In this document: in pieces, positions 24,664 to 33,719 of the stretch
Layout: each line of letters begins with the position of its first letter
Numbering within the stretch: position 1 is the stretch's first letter
Assembly (NCBI GenBank): GCA_902588895.1
Contig: CACIRC010000001.1
Location: forward strand, 81,948-145,947
Direction: 5' to 3'
Source of the DNA: an uncultured Pelagibacteraceae bacterium
GTDB taxonomy: Bacteria; Pseudomonadota; Alphaproteobacteria; Pelagibacterales; Pelagibacteraceae
Length of the DNA stretch: 64,000 nucleotides
The notes under the pieces: model-generated
Databases searched by the model: none
The model's input: only the letters and a program-made list of their open reading frames with translations
Told to the model about the DNA's origin: nothing
Translations under genes and position numbers: made by a program

Positions 24664-26427
24664 TTAATTAAACTTAAAATTCATTATATTAGAACTTCCA
24701 GAAATAGCAGATTTGTAATGATACTCAGCTCTAGGCAATACCTTATCAAAATAAAATTTTGCTGTATTTATTTTATCACTATAAAATTCTTTATTTTTTT
24801 CAAAATCATTAAAACTTACATCTAAAATTTTGATCCAAGCATAAGCAATTGAAACATATCCCAGACTTCTCAAATAATCATTTGCTGCAGCACTAACATC
24901 GTCTTTTTCGATTTTATGTTTATCCTTAATCCAGTCGGTAAACTTAGATAAAATATCTAAATAATGATTTAATTCTTTTGAAAATGTTTTTACTTTTTCA
25001 TTTTTACTATCACATTCAGATTTAATCATATCTAAAAATTTATTTATAACATCACCATTTTTATTTGATAATTTTCTAAATACTAAATCTGCTGCCTGAA
25101 CAGAATTTGTTCCTTCATAGATTGGAGTAATACGATTATCTCTATATAATTGCTCTATTCCTTGGTCTTTAGTGTACCCATATCCACCATGTATTTGCAT
25201 CGCGTCGTTCGTAATTTCCATAGCTAAATCTGTAAATAATGATTTAACAACTGGTGTCATCAATGAAACATAGTCCAAAGCTTCTTGTTTAATCTTTTCA
25301 TCTGGATGATAAAGACTCACCTCAGTTTGTTGTGATAACCAAAAACATAAAGCTCTTTCTCCTTCAATAATTGACTTCATATTAAGTAAAGATCTTCTAA
25401 TATCCGCATGATCAATTATAAAGTCTGCACCATTTGTAGATTTTGAATTATTTGTTTTTCCTTGCTTTCTCTCTTTTGCATATGCAAGTGAGTTTTGATA
25501 CGCAATTTCAGAAATTCCTAAACCTTGAATACCTACCACTATTCTCTCAAGGTTCATCATGGTAAACATAGCACTAAGACCTTTGTCTTTGTTACCAATC
25601 ATATAACCAGTTGCTTCATCAAAATTTAACACACATGTTGCTGAACCCTTTATTCCCATTTTACTCTCTATAGATCCTGTTGAAATTCCATTTCTTTGAC
25701 CAACACTACCATCTTCATTTACAATAAATTTTGGTACTAAAAATAAACTAATTCCTTTAGTGCCCGCAGGAGAGTCTATTGATCTTGCTAAAACTAAATG
25801 AATAATATTTTCAGTTAAGTCATGATCACCAGAAGTTATAAAAATCTTTTGACCACTAATTTTATAGGTATCATCAGATTGTTTGATGGCTTTAGTTTTT
25901 AACAAACCTAAGTCTGTACCACAGACTGGTTCTGTTAAACACATAGTGCCACTCCATTTACCCTCAACGATCTTTGGTAAATATTTATCTTTTATTTCAT
26001 CTGAAGCATGATGATTAATACAATTATAGGCACCAATACTAAGTTCACTATATAATTTAAATGACAAACTAGCTGAGGAAAGCATTTCATCAAAGAATGC
26101 ACTTACTGTTTTTGGCATTCCTTGGCCTCCATATTTAGGATCACAAGACAGCGATGTCCAACCATCTTCAATATATTTCTGATAAGCCTCTTTGTAACCC
26201 GGTGGTGTTCTGACAACACCATTTTCTAAAATTGCTGGATTTTCATCACCTGCTTTAGCAAGAGGTAAAATTAAATTTTGATTTATTTTAGCTGCTTCTT
26301 CTAAAATATCTTTAACAAGATCTGCACTCACCTCATTATATTTTTCAAGCTCATTATAGTTTTTATTGTCTCTTAATTTTTCAAAGAGAAACATCATATC
26401 TTTTACTGGAGCAGTATAACTTGGCAT
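24664..26427 (-). CDS. dmdC: 3-methylmercaptopropionyl-CoA dehydrogenase (DmdC type)
   Basis: This FAD-dependent acyl-CoA dehydrogenase has 587 residues, about 200 more than ordinary family members, with the extended C-terminal region typical of DmdC. Segments include MCLTEPVCGTDLG (162-174), ISGQKIFITSGDHD, QIHGGYGYTKDQGIEQLYRD and the catalytic-base region PIYEGTNSVQAADLVF (Glu438). It would introduce the double bond into methylmercaptopropionyl-CoA. It is the first gene of the DMSP module, 26 bp after leuB. The following hydratase (dmdD or acuH) is not in the window. Confidence 0.86.
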   Translation of the reverse strand: MPSYTAPVKDMMFLFEKLRDNKNYNELEKYNEVSADLVKDILEEAAKINQNLILPLAKAGDENPAILENGVVRTPPGYKEAYQKYIEDGWTSLSCDPKYGGQGMPKTVSAFFDEMLSSASLSFKLYSELSIGAYNCINHHASDEIKDKYLPKIVEGKWSGTMCLTEPVCGTDLGLLKTKAIKQSDDTYKISGQKIFITSGDHDLTENIIHLVLARSIDSPAGTKGISLFLVPKFIVNEDGSVGQRNGISTGSIESKMGIKGSATCVLNFDEATGYMIGNKDKGLSAMFTMMNLERIVVGIQGLGISEIAYQNSLAYAKERKQGKTNNSKSTNGADFIIDHADIRRSLLNMKSIIEGERALCFWLSQQTEVSLYHPDEKIKQEALDYVSLMTPVVKSLFTDLAMEITNDAMQIHGGYGYTKDQGIEQLYRDNRITPIYEGTNSVQAADLVFRKLSNKNGDVINKFLDMIKSECDSKNEKVKTFSKELNHYLDILSKFTDWIKDKHKIEKDDVSAAANDYLRSLGYVSIAYAWIKILDVSFNDFEKNKEFYSDKINTAKFYFDKVLPRAEYHYKSAISGSSNIMNFKFN

Positions 26428-26453
26428 ATTTAAAGCTTAGAATAATTCTAGTT

Positions 26454-27560
26454 TTATTGCAATTTTGAAATTATCGCATCACCCATTGCTGAAGTGGAAG
26501 TTTCTTTCATACCTTCTGACATTATATCTTTAGTTCTTAACCCATCATTTAAAACATCTTGAACTGCTTTTTCTAAAATATCTGCTTCTTTATCAAGATC
26601 TAAAGAATACCTCAGTGCCATACCAAAGCTCAAAATAGAAGCAATTGGATTTGCTATCCCTTTACCAGCTATATCTGGAGCTGACCCATGTATAGGCTCG
26701 TACATCGCTCTCATCTCACCATCTTTATTTTTTGCGCCTAAAGATGCTGATGGTAAAAGACCTAAAGATCCCGTTAACATTGAAGCTTGGTCTGACAACA
26801 TATCTCCAAACAAATTATCTGTTACAATTACATCAAATTGTTTTGGGTTTCTTAAAAGCTGCATAGCACAATTGTCTGCTAACATATGACTTAATTCTAC
26901 ATCTTTGTATTCTTTTTCATGAAGTTCTTGGACTTCTTCTTTCCACAATTGTCCTGCTTCCATCACATTTGATTTTTCACACGAAGTAACCTTGTTTGAT
27001 CTTTTTCTAGCTAAATCAAAAGCGATCCTAGCTACTCTAGTAATTTCACTAGTCGTATAAGTGTGTGTATTAATTCCTTTTCTTTCTCCATTTTCAATTG
27101 GCTTAATTCCCCTAGGTTCACCAAAATATATACCACCCGTTAACTCTCTTACTATCATTATATCTAGTCCTGAAACTACTTCTGGCTTTAGGGTTGAAGC
27201 ATCGACTAATTGTTTAAAACAAATTGCAGGCCTTAAGTTAGCAAAAAGCTTTAATTCTTTTCTGAGTTTTAATAATGCTCTTTCTGGTTTTTTGGAAAAT
27301 TCTAGGTTATCCCATGTAGGACCACCAACTGCTCCAAGCATAATTACTTCACTTTCTAGTGCTTTGTAAAAAACCTCATCAGTGATTGGGGTGCCGTGTT
27401 TATCATAAGAACAACCACCAACTAGCTCCTGATCAATTTCAAAATCTAAAGATTTTTTATCATTAAACCAGTTAATAATTTTTTTTACCTCAGCTATTAC
27501 CTCTGGACCAATACCATCACCAGGAAGTAAAAGTATTTTTCTTTTTTTTACTTTAATCAT
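26454..27560 (-). CDS. leuB: 3-isopropylmalate dehydrogenase
   Basis: This Mg- and NAD-dependent enzyme oxidises 3-isopropylmalate in leucine synthesis. Its 368 residues include [14 protein letters not shown] (11-24), the substrate Arg region [21 protein letters not shown], the metal-binding [20 protein letters not shown], and the NAD-binding [18 protein letters not shown]. It overlaps the leuD 3' end by 8 bp and completes a leuC-leuD-leuB unit. Confidence 0.98.
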   Translation of the reverse strand: MIKVKKRKILLLPGDGIGPEVIAEVKKIINWFNDKKSLDFEIDQELVGGCSYDKHGTPITDEVFYKALESEVIMLGAVGGPTWDNLEFSKKPERALLKLRKELKLFANLRPAICFKQLVDASTLKPEVVSGLDIMIVRELTGGIYFGEPRGIKPIENGERKGINTHTYTTSEITRVARIAFDLARKRSNKVTSCEKSNVMEAGQLWKEEVQELHEKEYKDVELSHMLADNCAMQLLRNPKQFDVIVTDNLFGDMLSDQASMLTGSLGLLPSASLGAKNKDGEMRAMYEPIHGSAPDIAGKGIANPIASILSFGMALRYSLDLDKEADILEKAVQDVLNDGLRTKDIMSEGMKETSTSAMGDAIISKLQ

Positions 27561-28158
27561 TAAATACCCAAGGCTTTTCGTTTTTTAAATTTATTTCAAA
27601 CTTTTCTATTTTTTCTGATTTTTTTAGTGATAAAGCGATATCATCAAGCCCTTCTAACAAACATTTTTTCTTAAATGGATCAACTTCAAATTTTAGCTCA
27701 TTATTTCCATAAACTATTTTTTCCTCTTGCAAATCAATAGAAATTTCTTCTTGTCTATTTGCGTATTCAGATAGCTCTTTGATTTTTTCTTCTTCAAGGA
27801 TTATAGGCAAAATTCCATTTTTAAAACAATTACTAAAAAAAATATCTGCATAACTTGAACTTATTACACAAGTAATTCCAAAATCTAATAAAGCCCAAGG
27901 AGCATGTTCTCTTGATGAACCACATCCAAAGTTTTTTCCAGCAATTAAAATTTTAGATTGATTAAATGGATCTTTGTTTAACACAAAATCATTTATTTCT
28001 TTGCCTTTATCATCATATCTCATTTCAAAAAACAAATTTTTTCCAAGACCGGTTCTTTTGATAGTTTTTAAAAACTGTTTTGGAATTATCATATCTGTAT
28101 CAATATTTACAATTGGTAAATAAGCTGGGATACTTTTTAATTTATTAAATTTTTGCAT
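27553..28158 (-). CDS. leuD: 3-isopropylmalate dehydratase small subunit
   Basis: This is the swivelling small subunit of isopropylmalate isomerase, in complex with LeuC. The 201 residues contain [16 protein letters not shown], the substrate loop [16 protein letters not shown] (about 74-89) and [19 protein letters not shown], all diagnostic. It abuts the leuC stop and overlaps leuB by 8 bp. Confidence 0.97.
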   Translation of the reverse strand: MQKFNKLKSIPAYLPIVNIDTDMIIPKQFLKTIKRTGLGKNLFFEMRYDDKGKEINDFVLNKDPFNQSKILIAGKNFGCGSSREHAPWALLDFGITCVISSSYADIFFSNCFKNGILPIILEEEKIKELSEYANRQEEISIDLQEEKIVYGNNELKFEVDPFKKKCLLEGLDDIALSLKKSEKIEKFEINLKNEKPWVFND

Positions 28159-29562
28159 TTAATTTTGATACTTTCTGACATCATCTAAATTACCTGAAAT
28201 TGCAGCTGCTGCGGCCATTCCTGGACTAACCAGATGGGTTCTACCTCCTCTACCTTGTCTACCCTCAAAATTTCTATTTGATGTAGAGGCACATCTTTCT
28301 TCTGGCTTTAATTTATCGGCATTCATCGCTAAACACATAGAGCAACCTGGTTCTCTCCATTCAAACCCTGAGCTAACAAAAATTTTATCTAGTCCTTCTT
28401 GTTCTGCTTGTTCTTTAACTAAGCCTGAGCCTGGAACTACTATAGCATTAACATGCGATGATACTTTTTTATCTTTTACAATTTTTGCTGCTTCTCTCAA
28501 ATCTTCTATTCTACCATTAGTACAACTACCAATAAATACTTTATCTATTTTTATATCTGTGGCTGCCATGTCAGGTTTTAAACCCATATACTTTAAAGCT
28601 CTTTCAATTGAATTTTTTTTATCTTCATCTGTCTCACTATTTGGATTTGGAACTTTTCCATCAATTGTTATTACATCTTGTGGTGACGTACCCCATGTAA
28701 TCATGGGTAAAATTTCATTTGCGTTAAGGCTAATTTCTTTATCAAAACTAGCATCAGAGTCTGTTTTTAAAGTTTCCCAATAGTTCAAAGCTTTATCCCA
28801 ATTTTCACTTTTTGGTGACATTGGTTTTCCTTTTAAATATTCAAAAATTTTTTCATCTGGTGCAATTAATCCTGCTCTTGCACCACCTTCAATTGTCATA
28901 TTGCAAATAGTCATTCTTTGCTCAACACTTAAAGATCTTATTAAATCTCCAGCATATTCCACAACAGATCCTGTACCACCTGCTGTACCTATTTTTCCAA
29001 TTATTTGAAGTATTACATCTTTAGAAGTAACTCCTAAAGGAAGTTCGCCATTAACATTAATTCTAAAATTTTTAGCTTTCTTCTGAACTAGTGTTTGGGT
29101 TGCTAAAACATGTTCAACTTCTGAAGTTCCTATTCCAAATGCTAAAGCACCAAATGCTCCATGCGTTGCGGTATGACTGTCTCCACAAACAATAACTGTA
29201 CCTGGTTGAGTAAAACCTTGTTCAGGTCCTATGATATGAACGATGCCTTGCCTCTTATCATCCATACCAAATAACTGAACACCAAATTCCTTACAATTTG
29301 CCTCTAAAGTATCTACTTGAATTTTTGACTCTTCATCTGAAATACCTTTTGATCTGTCAGTTGTTGGAACATTATGATCTGCAACTGCTAAAGTTAAATT
29401 TGGGTGTCTAACTTTTCTATTAGAATTTCTTAATCCTTCAAAAGCTTGAGGGCTTGTCACCTCATGAATTAAATGTCTATCTACAAAAAGTAAAGATGTG
29501 CCATCATCTTGTTGATCAACTAGATGATCGTTCCAAATTTTATCGTATAATGTTGTAGACAT
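28159..29562 (-). CDS. leuC: 3-isopropylmalate dehydratase large subunit
   Basis: This [4Fe-4S] aconitase-family subunit isomerises 2- to 3-isopropylmalate. The 467 residues carry the cluster ligands Cys347 (GSCTNGR) and Cys407/Cys410 ([11 protein letters not shown]), plus [20 protein letters not shown]. It follows rplS by only 11 bp, so leucine synthesis genes are probably transcribed from the ribosomal-protein operon. I see no leucine attenuator or room for one. Confidence 0.98.
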   Translation of the reverse strand: MSTTLYDKIWNDHLVDQQDDGTSLLFVDRHLIHEVTSPQAFEGLRNSNRKVRHPNLTLAVADHNVPTTDRSKGISDEESKIQVDTLEANCKEFGVQLFGMDDKRQGIVHIIGPEQGFTQPGTVIVCGDSHTATHGAFGALAFGIGTSEVEHVLATQTLVQKKAKNFRINVNGELPLGVTSKDVILQIIGKIGTAGGTGSVVEYAGDLIRSLSVEQRMTICNMTIEGGARAGLIAPDEKIFEYLKGKPMSPKSENWDKALNYWETLKTDSDASFDKEISLNANEILPMITWGTSPQDVITIDGKVPNPNSETDEDKKNSIERALKYMGLKPDMAATDIKIDKVFIGSCTNGRIEDLREAAKIVKDKKVSSHVNAIVVPGSGLVKEQAEQEGLDKIFVSSGFEWREPGCSMCLAMNADKLKPEERCASTSNRNFEGRQGRGGRTHLVSPGMAAAAAISGNLDDVRKYQN

Positions 29563-29573
29563 TGAAAAAAAAA

Positions 29574-30149
29574 TTATTTTTTTTCTGTAGAGCTTTCTGA
29601 TTTTTGTTCTTCTTTAGGAGCCTCTGTTGCTGGAGCCGCCTCTTCTTTAGGTGCTGCTTCTGCTTTAGGAGCCTCTTCTTTAGGTGCTGCTTCTGCTTTA
29701 GGAGCCTCTTCTTTAGTTGCTTCAACTGCAGGAGCTACATTTTCCTCTGTAACTGTCTCTGGTTTTGCCTCGATATCAATACCAATTTTTTTTCTAATTT
29801 TTTCTGCAATCCTTGCTGATTTACCAGTTCTGTCTCTTAGATAATAAAGTTTTGCTCTTCTTACTTTACCTGATCTAATAACCTTAATTGAATCAATTAA
29901 AGTTCCAAATAAAGGAAAAGTTCTCTCAACACCCTCTCCAAATGAAATTTTTCTAACCGTAAAAGATGAGTTTAGATCTCTGCTTTTTTTAGCAATACAC
30001 ACTCCCTCAAAATATTGAATTCTTTCTTTTTTACCCTCGGTAATTCTCACACCAACTTTAACAACGTCTCCAGGATAAAATTCTGGAATTTTTTTCTCTG
30101 AAAGAATTTTGTTAACGTTATGCTGGTTTATTTCTTCAATTGTTTTCAT
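29574..30149 (-). CDS. rplS: Ribosomal protein L19 with long repeat tail
   Basis: The core L19 fold (residues about 1-126 from this ATG) shows [44 protein letters not shown] and [19 protein letters not shown], all family hallmarks. L19 lies at the 30S-50S interface. The protein carries about 65 extra C-terminal residues rich in Ala, Glu, Pro and Lys (units like [11 protein letters not shown]), absent from typical L19 of about 115-130 residues. The ATG at 30147-30149 is chosen. A TTG at 30162-30164, one base after trmD and with a weak AAGAAG site, would add five residues (MININ). Confidence 0.95.
   Translation of the reverse strand: MKTIEEINQHNVNKILSEKKIPEFYPGDVVKVGVRITEGKKERIQYFEGVCIAKKSRDLNSSFTVRKISFGEGVERTFPLFGTLIDSIKVIRSGKVRRAKLYYLRDRTGKSARIAEKIRKKIGIDIEAKPETVTEENVAPAVEATKEEAPKAEAAPKEEAPKAEAAPKEEAAPATEAPKEEQKSESSTEKK
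29577..29740 (-). repeat. Degenerate in-frame repeat coding the L19 tail
   Basis: Units of about 30-36 bases coding [11 protein letters not shown]-like peptides recur three to four times, with near-identical codons (for example GAAGAGGCTCCTAAAGCA on the minus strand). The same word family recurs about 1.3 kb away in the rpsP tail. Both tails code the same peptide vocabulary, so slippage or exchange between them is plausible. Confidence 0.75.
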
Positions 30150-30165
30150 GTTAATATTTATCAAA

Positions 30166-30852
30166 TTAATTCTTCTTATATTTTTCCCATAAATCTGGTC
30201 TTCGGACGCGTGTTATAGCCTCAGATTGAGATAAACGCCAGTGTTTAATTTTATTATGATCACCTGATAATAGCACGTCTGGTACAGCTTTTTCCTCCCA
30301 AATTTGAGGTTTTGTATACTGAGGGTACTCTAGAAGACCATTTTCAAAGGTTTCATCTAATTTAGAGTTTTCATTTCCTAATACACCTGGTAGCAATCTT
30401 AAAATACTATCTATAACTACATATGCCGCTGACTCCCCGCCTGACAAAACATAATCTCCAATACTAATTTCCTCAATATTTCTTGTTGAAAGTATTCTTT
30501 CATCCACACCTTCAAAATGACCACAAATTAAAGACAGAGATTTTTCATTAGCTAGCTCTTTTGCTAAATTTTGATCAAATTTTTTTCCTTTTGGTGATAA
30601 GTATAAAATTCTCTCACTCTCATTTTTGTTTTCATCTAAAGACTTTGCAAGAACATCTGCTTTCAACAACATCCCTGAACCACCCCCATAAGGTGTGTCA
30701 TCTACTGTTTTATGTTTGTCATCAGCTGCATCTCTTATATTTACAACTTTAAGTTTCCATAAATTATTTGATAAAGCTTTTCCATAAAGTCCTTTAGATA
30801 AAGGACCAGGAAAAACCTCTGGATAAAGTGTAAACACTTGAGCTTGCCACAT
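30166..30852 (-). CDS. trmD: tRNA (guanine37-N1)-methyltransferase
   Basis: This SPOUT methyltransferase makes m1G37 in tRNAs, preventing frameshifts. The 228 residues contain [12 protein letters not shown] (50-61), [13 protein letters not shown] (108-120) and the knot/SAM-binding [10 protein letters not shown] (131-140). It is in the classical rpsP-trmD-rplS order (rimM is not present between rpsP and trmD here). Confidence 0.97.
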   Translation of the reverse strand: MWQAQVFTLYPEVFPGPLSKGLYGKALSNNLWKLKVVNIRDAADDKHKTVDDTPYGGGSGMLLKADVLAKSLDENKNESERILYLSPKGKKFDQNLAKELANEKSLSLICGHFEGVDERILSTRNIEEISIGDYVLSGGESAAYVVIDSILRLLPGVLGNENSKLDETFENGLLEYPQYTKPQIWEEKAVPDVLLSGDHNKIKHWRLSQSEAITRVRRPDLWEKYKKN

Positions 30853-30866
30853 AAGTAATCTTTAAA

Positions 30867-31361
30867 TTATTTTTTTTCCTCTGCTGGAGCTTCTTCTTTA
30901 GGAGCTTCTGCTGCTGGAGCTGCTTCTTCTTTAGGAGCCTCTTCTTTAGGAGCTTCTGCTGCTGGAGCTGCTTCTGCTTTTGGAGCTTCTGCTTTTGGAG
31001 CCTCTTCTTTAGGAGCTGCTTCTGCTTTTGGAGCTTCTTTATTATCCTCTTCTTTTTTATTTCTCTCTTTTTTTGGCACTGCTTTATTTGGATTATTTCC
31101 ATTTGCAGGCATAGGCATTAGTTCGTTCTCACCTAAAATTCTTGCTACTCTAGTTGTTGGTTGAGCTCCTTGACCAAGCCAATATTTAATTCTCTCAGCT
31201 TCTAGGCCCACTCTTTCTTTTTTCTCTTTTGGTAGTAGAGGGTTAAAAAAACCAACCTTCTCTATAAATCTTCCGTCCCTTGCAAAACGACTGTCGGCAA
31301 CAACAACCTTATAAACAGGACGTTTTTTTGTTCCACCTCTTGATAATCTTAATTTTAACAT
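30867..31361 (-). CDS. rpsP: Ribosomal protein S16 with long repeat tail
   Basis: The N-terminal 80 or so residues are a normal S16, a 30S assembly protein: [39 protein letters not shown] and [14 protein letters not shown]. Unlike the usual 75-90-residue protein, this one has 164. A linker follows ([15 protein letters not shown]), then about 58 residues of Ala/Glu/Pro/Lys repeats ([15 protein letters not shown] and [11 protein letters not shown]) like those on L19. It starts 14 bp after ffh. Confidence 0.95.
   Translation of the reverse strand: MLKLRLSRGGTKKRPVYKVVVADSRFARDGRFIEKVGFFNPLLPKEKKERVGLEAERIKYWLGQGAQPTTRVARILGENELMPMPANGNNPNKAVPKKERNKKEEDNKEAPKAEAAPKEEAPKAEAPKAEAAPAAEAPKEEAPKEEAAPAAEAPKEEAPAEEKK
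30870..31046 (-). repeat. Degenerate in-frame repeat coding the S16 tail
   Basis: Repeats of GCTCCTAAAGAAGAAGCTCC-like words on the minus strand encode EAPKAEAAP and [16 protein letters not shown] units. They share words with the rplS tail repeat at 29577-29740. This is a protein-coding repeat, not a CRISPR or satellite, because the reading frame stays open and the repeat is matched to amino acid composition. Confidence 0.75.
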
Positions 31362-31375
31362 TTCTTCTCCTTTTT

Positions 31376-32734
31376 TTACTTTAATTGGTTAAATAGCTCT
31401 GGCGGTATACCCTTGTCAGACATACCTTTCAGATTTCCTTTAGACATCTTTTTCATCATTTCAGACATCATTTTAAATTGCTTAAGCAATTTATTGATAG
31501 TGGCTGGATCTGAGCCAGAGCCATTAGCAATTCTTTTTTTTCTAGAACCATCTATTATTTTTGGGTTCTCTCTTTCTTTTTTTGTCATTGATAAAATAAT
31601 AGCTTCATTTTTCGTAATTATACTTTCGTCAATTCCCGCTGAGTCCATTTGAGATTTAATTTTAGAAACTCCTGGCATAAAAGACATAATTCCCTCAATG
31701 CCACCCATTTTTTTCATCTGTCTTAATTGAGACAAATAATCTTCCATAGAGAATTGACCTTTTTTTAAATTTTCCTCTGCTTTTTTAAGATTTTCTTCTC
31801 CTAAATCTTGAGCCGCCTTTTCTACAAGGGATACAATATCCCCCATACCAAGTATTCTGTTTGCAATTCTATCTGGATGGAATACTTCAAGATTATCTAT
31901 TTTTTCTCCTATCCCTAAGAATTTAATTGGAACGTTAGAAACATATTTCATACTCACTGCAGCACCACCTCTTGCATCACCATCAGCCCTAGTTAAAATA
32001 ATTCCTGATAAATTAACTGTATTTTTAAATTCTTTTGCCACTGAGGCTGCAACTTGACCTGTTAGAGAGTCTGCAACTAAAAAAGTTTCTGTTGGGTTAA
32101 TGACAGCTTCAATTTGCTTAATCTCACTCATCATTTGTAAATCGATTTGAGTTCTACCAGCAGTATCAAATAAAATTATTTCAGCTCCATTTAAATTAGC
32201 AGCACTTATTGCTCTTCTACAAATATCAGCGGGTTGCTGACCTTCTATAATAGGTAAAGTTAAAATATTATTTTGTTCTCCTAAAGATCTAAGTTGTTCT
32301 TGTGCAGCTGGTCTGTAAATATCTAGACTGACCATCATTACTTTTTTCTTTTTATTATTTTCTAAAAATTTTGCTAATTTTGCTGTTGTTGTTGTTTTAC
32401 CAGAACCTTGTAACCCAACTAACATCATTGGCACAGGCGGTACTGCATTTAAGTTTATCTCATTATTTGTTGCACCTAATAAGTCTACGAGCTCATCATA
32501 AACAATTTTAACAACCATATCCCCAGGAGAAGTAGACCTTATTATCTCTTGGCCTAATGCCTTTGGCTTAACTTTTTCAATAAAATCTTTTGCAACATCT
32601 AAAGAGACATCTGCTTCAAGTAAGGCTTGCCTAATACCTCTTAAACCTTCATCTACTTGAGCTTCATCAAGTGAAGGCGCCTTTTTCAGAGAAGAAAAAA
32701 TTTCTTCAAATTTATTTGTTAAATTTTCAAACAT
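31376..32734 (-). CDS. ffh: Signal recognition particle GTPase Ffh
   Basis: This SRP54-family GTPase binds signal peptides and SRP RNA and docks on FtsY. The start is the ATG at 32732-32734 ([18 protein letters not shown]), the conserved family start. A longer in-frame reading from 32812 would add 26 residues translated from the structured leader and is rejected. From this ATG there are 452 residues: N domain, GLQGSGKT at 107-114, [17 protein letters not shown], and the Met-rich M domain ([38 protein letters not shown]). It heads the ffh-rpsP-trmD-rplS run. Confidence 0.97.
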   Translation of the reverse strand: MFENLTNKFEEIFSSLKKAPSLDEAQVDEGLRGIRQALLEADVSLDVAKDFIEKVKPKALGQEIIRSTSPGDMVVKIVYDELVDLLGATNNEINLNAVPPVPMMLVGLQGSGKTTTTAKLAKFLENNKKKKVMMVSLDIYRPAAQEQLRSLGEQNNILTLPIIEGQQPADICRRAISAANLNGAEIILFDTAGRTQIDLQMMSEIKQIEAVINPTETFLVADSLTGQVAASVAKEFKNTVNLSGIILTRADGDARGGAAVSMKYVSNVPIKFLGIGEKIDNLEVFHPDRIANRILGMGDIVSLVEKAAQDLGEENLKKAEENLKKGQFSMEDYLSQLRQMKKMGGIEGIMSFMPGVSKIKSQMDSAGIDESIITKNEAIILSMTKKERENPKIIDGSRKKRIANGSGSDPATINKLLKQFKMMSEMMKKMSKGNLKGMSDKGIPPELFNQLK

Positions 32735-32739
32735 ATTTA

Positions 32740-32848
32740 TTACGCATAGCAGTAACGCACTAGTGGGCGAACCCTCGCTGACTAGTGTCGATCTCTTTGT
32801 TTCCAAAGACACCGCAAAGTTAATGTTTTTGCGGAAACGGCAACAACC
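32740..32848 (-). ncRNA. Structured leader RNA upstream of ffh (three hairpins)
   Basis: Reading toward ffh on the minus strand there are three hairpins. The first is a 7-bp stem CCGCAAA/TTTGCGG with a 9-base loop (32812-32834). The second is a 6-bp stem TCTTTG/CAAAGA closed by a GAAA tetraloop (32794-32809). The third is a two-part hairpin (32758-32787) with outer stem CACTAGT/ACTAGTG and inner stem GCGA/TCGC around GGGT. They end about 24 bases before the ffh ATG. This G+C-richer patch in A+T-rich DNA is consistent with a cis-acting leader or a small RNA. From memory, a candidate structured RNA before ffh was reported in Pelagibacter; I cannot confirm the match. Confidence 0.7.
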
Positions 32849-32854
32849 TATAAT
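32849..32854 (+). promoter_or_regulatory. Candidate -10 element for dapF-ftsY
   Basis: A perfect TATAAT on the plus strand lies 40 bases before the dapF ATG, giving a leader of roughly 30-35 bases. No convincing -35 element sits 17 bases upstream. The same bases contain TATTAT on the other strand, so divergent ffh and dapF promoters could overlap here. Confidence 0.35.
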
Positions 32855-32894
32855 AGAGGTTCAAAAAGTCAATAAATAAGTTAAATATCTATAT

Positions 32895-33719
32895 ATGGAT
32901 ATTAAAGCTTTTAAAATGGACGGTTTAGGTAATGATTTTGTCATCATAGATAATAGGCAAACAATTACAAATTTGACGAAAGAGCAAATAATAAAGATTT
33001 GTGACAGAAAATTTATTGGTTGTGACCAACTAATATTGATTAAAAAAAATGATATTTCAGATGCTTCACTAGAATTTTATAATTCAGATGGAGGAATGTC
33101 AGGTGCGTGTGGAAATGGTACGCGATGTATTGCTGATTTATTAGGCAAAGAAAATAACAAAAAAGAAATTGTCCTAACAACTTTATCTGGCAAATTAAAA
33201 TCAAATATTGTTGGAGAAAAAATAGTTTCTACAGAAATAGGTGTTGCAAAAACAAAATGGGATGAGATTCCATTGTCTAAAGAATTAAATACAAATAATT
33301 TAGGAATTAAAATTAATAACAAAAATAATAACGAATTTTCTGGCGGAACTGCTGTAAATGTTGGAAACCCACATGTAGTTTTTTTTGTTGATAATAACGA
33401 AAATTTTGAAATTGAAAAAATTGGACCAAAAATCGAAACCCACTCTCTATTTCCAGAAAAATGTAATGTTACTTTAGCAACTGTTGTAAACAAAGAATTG
33501 ATAAAAGTTAGAGTGTGGGAAAGAGGAGCTGGACTTACCAAAGCTTGTGGAACTGCAGCTTGCGCAACAGCTTTTGCCGCAAAACAAAACGGACTGGTAA
33601 ATGATAAAGTTGATATTGAATTTTCTACAGGTAGATTGACAATTTCAATTGATGAAAACAATAGTATTCATATGAAAGGACCAGTTTCAGATATTGAGGA
33701 GATAAATTTTAAAATTTAA
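32895..33719 (+). CDS. dapF: Diaminopimelate epimerase
   Basis: This cofactor-free racemase converts LL- to meso-diaminopimelate for peptidoglycan and lysine. The 274 residues include the N-terminal KAFKMDGLGNDFVIID. The two catalytic cysteines are Cys72 in SGACGNGTRC and Cys218 in KACGTAACA, and GNPHVVFF lies in between. It is divergent from ffh. Its TAA stop overlaps the ftsY ATG by one base. Confidence 0.98.
   Translation: MDIKAFKMDGLGNDFVIIDNRQTITNLTKEQIIKICDRKFIGCDQLILIKKNDISDASLEFYNSDGGMSGACGNGTRCIADLLGKENNKKEIVLTTLSGKLKSNIVGEKIVSTEIGVAKTKWDEIPLSKELNTNNLGIKINNKNNNEFSGGTAVNVGNPHVVFFVDNNENFEIEKIGPKIETHSLFPEKCNVTLATVVNKELIKVRVWERGAGLTKACGTAACATAFAAKQNGLVNDKVDIEFSTGRLTISIDENNSIHMKGPVSDIEEINFKI

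Noticed and set aside
29604-29819. Plus-strand frame opposite the L19 tail rich in Cys and Phe
   Set aside because: It is the antisense shadow of the Ala/Glu/Pro/Lys repeat. Its repetitive Cys-Phe pattern follows from the codons of the real gene.
29577-31046. CRISPR-like or satellite repeats
   Set aside because: The repeats are in frame with ribosomal protein genes, are degenerate in step with amino acids and lack unique spacers.
30794-31102. Minus-strand frame rich in Lys, Gln and Leu within rpsP
   Set aside because: It is an alternative frame of the S16 repeat tail and runs into trmD without its own start signal.
32735-32812. Longer N-terminus for ffh (26 extra residues starting MSLETKRSTLV)
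   Set aside because: It is translated from the hairpin-rich leader, has no family support, and the conserved Ffh start ([11 protein letters not shown]) is at 32734.
32740-32860. 4.5S SRP RNA gene next to ffh
   Set aside because: The conserved core (GGUCAGG...GGAAGCAGCC type) is not present on either strand, and the three short stems do not form the long single SRP hairpin.
33077-33661. 194-codon minus-strand frame inside dapF
   Set aside because: It is antisense to the intact catalytic region of dapF; no homology or start signals are recognisable.
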